From: CAZEAN01 sp964510225
Lineage (GTDB): Bacteria > Planctomycetota > Planctomycetia > Isosphaerales > Isosphaeraceae
Reading direction: 5' to 3'
Length of the DNA: 19,799 nucleotides
Assembly: GCA_964510225.1 (NCBI GenBank)
Contig: CAZEAN010000103.1
Span: 1 to 19,799 of the forward strand
A model generated the notes under the pieces. It was not told the origin of the DNA, made no database searches, and was given only the letters and a program-made list of their open reading frames with translations. A program made the translations under genes and the position numbers. This document shows positions 15,779-19,799 of this stretch, piece by piece; position 1 is the stretch's first letter; each line of letters opens with the position of its first letter.

Positions 15779-15784
15779 CCGAGG

Positions 15785-16717
15785 ATGAAACGGCTGATCT
15801 TGAGCATCGGGTTGATTGCAACAGGTCTGATCGTGGGTGGACTCGCCATCGGCCAGGAACGCGCTCAAGTACCATCAACGGCCGATCTGACCACTCCCGC
15901 TCCATCCCAGTCGGAAAACCAATGGAGTCCTCGGCGGACCGTTGAGGCCGATGGCAAGACTGTCCTTGTTGAGCTCTTTACCTCGCAGGGTTGCAACTAT
16001 TGTCCGACAGCCCAAGAAGTTGTGCTGATGATGGCTGACCGAGGCTTTGAAACTGATCGGGTCATCCCGATCGCGTTCCACGTCGATTACTTCAATCGAC
16101 CCTGGAAAGATCCCTTCTCATCAGCGCAATTTACCGAACGCGAACGAGCCTATAGTCGAGTCGCCAAGAAACGGGACCCAGCCGCAAAAAACCTGACCTT
16201 TACTCCGTTGCTGATGGTCGATGGCCGCTATCCAATGAGTGGCTATAGCCGTCGAGGGGTTAGGCAAGTCTGGCCTCCGTTCCAAGATCGGCTCGAACGT
16301 GCCTTAAAAGCCCCTGAAGATGTCGCACTCTCGCTGACGATCGAGAGCGCAATCGCGGCACCGAGCCATCGGTCGATCAGCGTTACGACCCTAGCGTTAT
16401 CATCGCGGCTCTTGCACAAGACGATGCTTGTCGAAGTCGCGATCACTGAGGGGCCCCTAACGACCCACGTACCCTCCGGCGAAAATGCCGGCGCGACGCT
16501 TGTCGAACACAATATTGTTCGTGAAATCCGCTCAGAACGAGTGAGTCTCTCGCAGTCGGAGCCACTTACAATTGCGTTTGATCTGGAGCCGAACCCCTCC
16601 TGGAATCTCGACCAGACCGACGTCGTTGTCTTCATCCAAGATAACGAGACTGGTTACGTTTATCAGACATCAGCCATTTCTTGGAATCCTCGATCAACTG
16701 CGGTCAGCGCACGCTAA
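15785..16717 (+). CDS. Secreted DUF1223 thioredoxin-fold protein
   Basis: A 310-residue protein of the DUF1223 family. The signal peptide (MKRLILSIGLIATGLIVGG, about 1-23) is followed by a Pro/Ser/Thr linker to about 55 and then the domain opening TVLVELFTSQGCNYCPTA (about 59-76). Cys70 and Cys73 make a CxxC pair in the thioredoxin position, and FHVDYFNRPWKDPF at about 98-111 is the conserved DUF1223 stretch with its typical HVDYW-like core. The family is predicted to be extracytoplasmic and thiol-active, but no biochemical role is established. The second half (about 180-300) is a beta-rich extension usual for the family. It follows the methyltransferase by 163 bases, possibly with its own promoter, and converges with the CPC thioredoxin-like gene across 25 bases. 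Confidence 0.85.
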   Translation: MKRLILSIGLIATGLIVGGLAIGQERAQVPSTADLTTPAPSQSENQWSPRRTVEADGKTVLVELFTSQGCNYCPTAQEVVLMMADRGFETDRVIPIAFHVDYFNRPWKDPFSSAQFTERERAYSRVAKKRDPAAKNLTFTPLLMVDGRYPMSGYSRRGVRQVWPPFQDRLERALKAPEDVALSLTIESAIAAPSHRSISVTTLALSSRLLHKTMLVEVAITEGPLTTHVPSGENAGATLVEHNIVREIRSERVSLSQSEPLTIAFDLEPNPSWNLDQTDVVVFIQDNETGYVYQTSAISWNPRSTAVSAR

Positions 16718-16742
16718 TGCCGGCGGGTCTTGAGCAGCTCGG

Positions 16743-17465
16743 CTATTCCAGCGACTCCGAGAGTGTCTCTTCTTCTTCGCTGGCTCCGGTGCTGATCGCT
16801 TCGAATTCGATCAAGAAGGGGCACCCAGAGTACGGGAGTTCGGGAGCTTCACCGAAATTGAGGGCAACTTTCTCGGCTCCTGCAATCGTTACCAAAGAAG
16901 TCGCAATTTCCTCAAGGATCTCCTCCGAGTAACCAGGCCAGACTCTGACGATCTGGCCTTCTTGATCAATCAAGGCCGCATAAGCTGAATTCCAGACCTG
17001 ATAATCTCTCACGATTTCAAGATCAGGATCGCAGAGGACTGGGAATGGTGTCTCCAGACGTTCAACCCAAGCTTGAGCAACCTCTGGATCACCGTCGATG
17101 ATGCCGAGAAATGTGGCGTCATCGCCATATGCAGCAAAGAGGCGGTGATAGAACGGCTCGGCCGAAACACTGCAGGGGCACCCGTCTTGGATGAAGAGGA
17201 TTAAGACAGGCTTATTACCGAAAATCGCGCTGGAATCGTAGATCTTCTGATCGTGACCCACCGTCTTAAATGCGGGTGCGCGACGGTCAGCCATGGCTTC
17301 GGTCACTTCTTCCATTTCGGGAGTGACCTGGTGCTCGTCGATCACGCCAAACACAATCGGGGGATCCTGAGAGCGGTTGCGAGGAAGTACGTCGGAACGG
17401 ATCCAGAGAAAGCTGGCGCCAAATGCCAGAATCACTACGACGAAGAAGAGGACTGCTTTGTTCAT
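16743..17465 (-). CDS. Membrane-anchored TlpA/AhpC-like redoxin with CPC motif
   Basis: A 240-residue protein with an N-terminal hydrophobic anchor (about 4-21), a short linker and a thioredoxin-like (redoxin/AhpC-TSA) domain from about 62 to 195. KPVLILFIQDGCPCS (85-99) is the active-site strand; the cysteines are Cys95 and Cys97, so the motif is CPC in place of CxxC. Two further cysteines are Cys145 and Cys215. Similar CPC or single-Cys redoxins are seen in planctomycetes, but their partners are not known. The last 20 residues are acidic (SEEEETLSESLE). It should lie in the periplasm or paryphoplasm attached to the inner membrane. The start ATG 17465 lacks a strong ribosome site. Its tail-to-tail neighbour is the secreted DUF1223 protein, also thiol-type. 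Confidence 0.8.
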   Translation of the reverse strand: MNKAVLFFVVVILAFGASFLWIRSDVLPRNRSQDPPIVFGVIDEHQVTPEMEEVTEAMADRRAPAFKTVGHDQKIYDSSAIFGNKPVLILFIQDGCPCSVSAEPFYHRLFAAYGDDATFLGIIDGDPEVAQAWVERLETPFPVLCDPDLEIVRDYQVWNSAYAALIDQEGQIVRVWPGYSEEILEEIATSLVTIAGAEKVALNFGEAPELPYSGCPFLIEFEAISTGASEEEETLSESLE

Positions 17466-17593
17466 TTGTTGAACTGTATCTTGTCAGGGTGAACTGTGGC
17501 TGAGAGAAGTAACGACCTCCTGAGTTCGCTCCTAAACTTATTGTAGGCAACACGAGTCGAGTCCTCGGACTTCGAGGTTTCTTAACCCCTCGA

Positions 17594-18079
17594 TTATCCT
17601 GACAGCCGACTTAGAGGCGATCTTGGGCTCCTCTTAACCTTGTCGAGTGCGTTGAGGATCGCTTCGGCGACCTCTTCAGGGATGGTGACTGGAGCAGGAA
17701 GATCCACAATCTCGGCCGCAGCTTCCGAGAGCATCAGGTTGATTGCCGGAAGCCGTTGGCCGGGGAGAGCGTCCCCACCCGCGCGGAAGTCAGTCCGCAC
17801 AGCGACAATGGGAATCCCCAGCGCAAATGCCAGGCCACACTCAAAGCAGGTCCCACTGTCCGGATCGGCGCCATCGAGGATCGCCACGATCACCTCGGCC
17901 GATCGGACTCCGTCGACGTCTAGCTGAAAGATCGGCCCTGCCTCGAGCCTTTCGAGTTCTTGGACCTCAGTCTGGGGTAAGAAGACCGAATGACCGTGAT
18001 CCACCAGGATTCTCGCAATCATCGCGTTCCAGGTGCGTTCCGCTTGAGTAAAGAGCGGCCCCGCATAATAAAGCTGCAT
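17594..18079 (-). CDS. Nucleoside 2-deoxyribosyltransferase-like protein
   Basis: A 161-residue protein of the nucleoside 2-deoxyribosyltransferase family, whose members exchange or hydrolyse the base of (deoxy)nucleosides or nucleotides. The opening MQLYYAGPLFTQAE matches the family N-terminal strand and loop. The active-site run DGADPDSGTCFECGLAFALG (69-88) contains the DSGTxxE motif with the nucleophile Glu80, so activity is expected. Length is normal for the family. The last 16 residues (KRSPRSPLSRLSG) are a basic tail. The substrate could be a deoxynucleoside, a nucleotide, or a modified nucleotide as in salvage or nucleotide-clearance enzymes; the sequence does not decide. GGGAG lies about 8 bases before ATG 18079. 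The gene is divergent from the secreted-protein gene at 18320. Confidence 0.87.
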   Translation of the reverse strand: MQLYYAGPLFTQAERTWNAMIARILVDHGHSVFLPQTEVQELERLEAGPIFQLDVDGVRSAEVIVAILDGADPDSGTCFECGLAFALGIPIVAVRTDFRAGGDALPGQRLPAINLMLSEAAAEIVDLPAPVTIPEEVAEAILNALDKVKRSPRSPLSRLSG

Positions 18080-18237
18080 TGAGGGAACTCCCGATTGAGG
18101 CTAGGGATAGTTCTGATTTAGCTAATCGTAGGGAAATATTCAAATCAACCGATACTAACGGACGATCATCAAAAGGAATCGTGGAGATCGCTCGCTCGGC
18201 GCAGCCGCGGTCGTCAGGTGAGCACCTTTCGACTGGT

Positions 18238-18252
18238 GGGTCGTGGCGACCC
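18238..18252 (+). other. Short perfect hairpin in the leader of the secreted-protein gene
   Basis: GGGTCG (18238-18243) pairs with CGACCC (18247-18252) around a 3-base loop TGG, about 68 bases before ATG 18320. It could affect leader folding or be chance. Confidence 0.3.
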
Positions 18253-18319
18253 CGGACCCGAGTCACGGGATCGCTTGAGCAAGACGCCCGAACTTTTGGT
18301 ACCGGAAGGAGTCGAGACC

Positions 18320-18994
18320 ATGCCCTTTTCTGCACGAATTGCGGTCGCACTGATCACGATCATTGTGGCATCCCCAGCGATTGCACAGTATCCAAATCAC
18401 ACGGGATGCGCAAGTTGTGGCACTGCCAACGCCATCCCGGTTGTCCGACACAAGAGTGGCCTCTTGAATCGGATCTTCAACCGTCGCGAAGTGACAATTC
18501 CGGCGGGACATCATGTCGACACCGGACGCGGGAATCTCCCCGGACCGGTTGCCAGTTGGACCGATTCCACACCCCGACCGCCAGCAATACCGTCGACTTC
18601 GGGAATCGAGGCCTATGCAGTCGCTCCTGGTCCGATGCCTGCACGATTGGCTGGCCGTCCTTCCGGCGTTGTCCGAGCTGGCTATCGGGGATCGATGCCC
18701 GACGTCTCGACCCCACAACCGATCGCTCCGATGTCGCCGATGATGCCAGGTGCCGTCCCTCCGGTCGGAATGTACCCCGATCCGTCGACTGCGGCCTGGC
18801 ATCCCTCTGGTGTCGCCAACAGCGCACCCGCTCGACGTCGGGGGCCGTTGTCAACCATGCTCGGGACCTCGGGAATTAGTCGCTGGATCGAAGGTCGACG
18901 ACTCCGTCGTGCATTCAAACGTTCGGCAATGACCGGGATGTATAATCCTAACCTCACAGAAGCTCCGTCGTGGGCAGTTCAACCTAGTTACTAA
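18320..18994 (+). CDS. Secreted proline-rich protein, unknown function
   Basis: A 224-residue protein. The signal peptide (MPFSARIAVALITIIVASPA, cleavage likely after SPAIA at about residue 22) is followed by a mature part with Cys30 and Cys33 (CASC), a short basic stretch (LLNRIFNRR), and then a long Pro/Ala/Ser/Met-rich, low-complexity region; the end is basic (GRRLRRAFKRS) followed by NPNLTEAPSW. I recognise no domain. The CASC pair could be a metal or disulfide site. ATG 18320 is chosen because AAGGAG (18306-18311) lies 8 bases upstream and because it exposes the signal peptide; the in-frame start 18218 would bury it behind 34 residues. It ends 72 bases before a strong intrinsic terminator (19067-19129). 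Confidence 0.75.
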   Translation: MPFSARIAVALITIIVASPAIAQYPNHTGCASCGTANAIPVVRHKSGLLNRIFNRREVTIPAGHHVDTGRGNLPGPVASWTDSTPRPPAIPSTSGIEAYAVAPGPMPARLAGRPSGVVRAGYRGSMPDVSTPQPIAPMSPMMPGAVPPVGMYPDPSTAAWHPSGVANSAPARRRGPLSTMLGTSGISRWIEGRRLRRAFKRSAMTGMYNPNLTEAPSWAVQPSY

Positions 18995-19066
18995 TTCAAG
19001 CTCCCGCTGAACTCGAAATCTTCTGCACCTCGAAAATCGACGTAGTGGATCTTCTGAGCGAATCCC

Positions 19067-19129
19067 AAAAGCCCAGACCTAGAACGTGACTCCTGCGGGT
19101 GAGCGTCCTAAGCCTGGGCTCTTTTTTTT
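19067..19129 (+). terminator. Intrinsic terminator after the secreted proline-rich gene
   Basis: AAAAGCCCAG (19067-19076) pairs with CTGGGCT (19114-19120), with partial further pairing inside, and is followed by C and eight T (19122-19129). This is the only classical hairpin-plus-T-run in the window; the A-run on the left side could also let it work weakly in the other direction. Confidence 0.85.
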
Positions 19130-19490
19130 CATCACTTCGACGAATCATTTGAGTGAAACAACGAGTAAATTGAGCGAGCCAAAAGACGAAATTACCTCGA
19201 AACTGATCTTGACAACCGAAAAAACGTCGACGAGCAGCGGCCGAATTCACTTCAGCGCGGACTGGATCAGGGCCGATGCAATGGTGGAGACTCATGACGA
19301 GTCCCGCTCGGCTAAGGTCTGAGGTGTTCGGAGTCAGTCGATCACCGCAAGTCCTGTCTTGGAAGACAAAGCCGGGGGGGAAGCTCAGTTCGTGACGACT
19401 CAAGTCGACAACTTGATTGTAACGTCGATGGCGGCAGCCGCGCAGAGGATGGCGAGGGCTCGCTCGTCTCGCTTGGTTCCGGAACACTCC

Positions 19491-19524
19491 AGGAGGGAGA
19501 CCGACCATGTTGACAAGGGATTGA
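19491..19524 (+). promoter_or_regulatory. Leader with strong ribosome-binding site and five-codon minigene
   Basis: AGGAGGGAG (19491-19499) lies 7 bases before ATG 19507, which is followed in frame by TTG ACA AGG GAT and a stop TGA (19522-19524). A second site, AAGGGA (19515-19520), lies 7 bases before the in-frame ATG 19528 of the real gene. Ribosomes loading at the stronger site would make MLTRD and stop 3 bases before the next ATG. Confidence 0.5.
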
Positions 19525-19527
19525 TCA

Positions 19528-19799
19528 ATGCGAAACGGAACTCTGCGAGGCCTCGCGATGGTCCTAGCCATCTCGGGAATCCTCGGAACGAACGCGACTG
19601 CAGGCGTCATTTCTGACGTCGCTCCCTGGGTCCACACGATCCCTCGAGTGACCTACGCGAAGGACTTCCGGACTGGTGGAATTGCCTATGCACCGCCAAT
19701 CCCCTATGGTCACTACGCAAGTGACCATCTTGGCGCTGCCCGCGGTACGCTCCTTGGCCATGATGGGGGGCTGAAGGGACTCATTGGGGGGCTAATGGG
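19528..19799 (+). CDS. Secreted protein, unknown function (3' end outside the window)
   Basis: An open frame of 90 codons running off the right edge. It begins MRNGTLRGLAMVLAISGILG, a signal peptide with a probable cleavage after NATA at about residue 25. The mature part is Gly/Tyr/Pro/His-containing (IAYAPPIPYGHYASDHLGAA) and becomes Gly-rich (GLKGLIGGLMG) at the edge. I recognise no domain. ATG 19528 has AAGGGA 7 bases upstream; the stronger site before ATG 19507 leads to a five-codon frame that stops before it. Like the gene at 18320 it is a short secreted protein with a biased composition, so the two may have related surface roles. Confidence 0.65.
   Translation, partial: MRNGTLRGLAMVLAISGILGTNATAGVISDVAPWVHTIPRVTYAKDFRTGGIAYAPPIPYGHYASDHLGAARGTLLGHDGGLKGLIGGLM

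Larger units (their letters stand above)
18995..19527. other. Intergenic region between two secreted-protein genes
   Basis: 533 bases. It contains the terminator at 19067-19129 and, at the right end, the leader with two ribosome-binding sites. The middle (19130-19470) has small hairpins (GACTC/GAGTC near 19291-19305 and CAAGT/ACTTG near 19402-19416) and TTGACA at about 19208, but no matching -10 box. I see no gene on either strand; the minus-strand frame from 19637 to 18996 runs through the terminator and looks spurious. Confidence 0.55.

Noticed and set aside
17530..17593. CGAGG/CCTCG/CGAGG blocks after the deoxyribosyltransferase gene that could form alternative hairpins
   Set aside because: Stems of only 5 bp with no T-run; chance is likely in GC-rich DNA.
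18079..18879. 266-codon plus-strand frame
   Set aside because: Out-of-frame shadow of the secreted proline-rich gene with unlikely Arg/Ser/Cys composition; the 18320 frame has signal peptide and ribosome site.
18996..19637. 213-codon minus-strand frame
   Set aside because: Runs through the intrinsic terminator and antisense to the signal peptide of the last gene; Arg-rich shadow composition.
1..19799. CRISPR arrays, tRNA or rRNA genes, insertion sequences, integrase or defence genes
   Set aside because: No regularly spaced repeats, no cloverleaf-like or rRNA sequence and no transposase or nuclease motifs were seen.

Overview
The window looks like chromosomal DNA from a planctomycete, most likely the Isosphaeraceae group. 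The main clue is the secreted or surface protein at 2780-4390, which carries the N-terminal LEPLEDRxxLS motif typical of planctomycete exported proteins. Supporting clues are a 1060-residue Ser/Thr kinase with a membrane segment and TPR-like repeats, an N-terminal zinc-ribbon membrane protein, thioredoxin-like proteins with a CPC motif, and many genes on both strands with sizeable gaps. I see no tRNA, rRNA, CRISPR array, transposase or phage gene, so it reads as core or lineage-specific chromosome and not as a mobile island.

Layout. 1-1819: the 3' end of an unknown gene, a CpsD/CapB-like polysaccharide-type ATPase with a degenerate P-loop, and an ExeA/PEP-CTERM-type AAA ATPase; together they suggest the end of an exopolysaccharide export cluster. 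2072-2350: a 92-residue single-span membrane protein, followed by a strongly structured non-coding stretch (2404-2482). 2780-4390: a CARDB-repeat exported protein followed by a perfect 11-bp hairpin. 4785-6241: an alpha/beta-hydrolase-like protein that has lost its catalytic triad, facing a minus-strand pair of a 51-residue and a 212-residue protein that overlap by ATGA; the two transcription units converge and overlap by 126 bp. 6555-9433: a zinc-ribbon membrane protein and, tail to tail, an HD-GYP protein; their stop codons share the sequence TTAA. 9774-12956: the large kinase. 13050-14748: a minus-strand operon of a family 2 glycosyltransferase and a winged-helix-like protein overlapping by 8 bp. 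14923-16717: a methyltransferase and a secreted DUF1223 thioredoxin-fold protein. 16743-18079: minus-strand TlpA/AhpC-like membrane-anchored protein and a nucleoside 2-deoxyribosyltransferase-like protein. 18320-19799: two secreted proteins of unknown function, separated by a classical intrinsic terminator; the last runs off the window.

Themes are envelope and surface biology (polysaccharide ATPases, glycosyltransferase, CARDB protein, several exported proteins), signalling (HD-GYP and Ser/Thr kinase, divergently transcribed from a 340-bp gap) and extracytoplasmic thiol chemistry (the DUF1223 and CPC proteins, tail to tail). The least explained parts are the catalytically dead hydrolase with its antisense-overlapping small operon, the nested-hairpin element at 2404-2482, and the ATG-stop-ATG leader in front of the last gene. 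Gene calls rest on reading frame, start-site sequence and motif recognition; no database search was possible.
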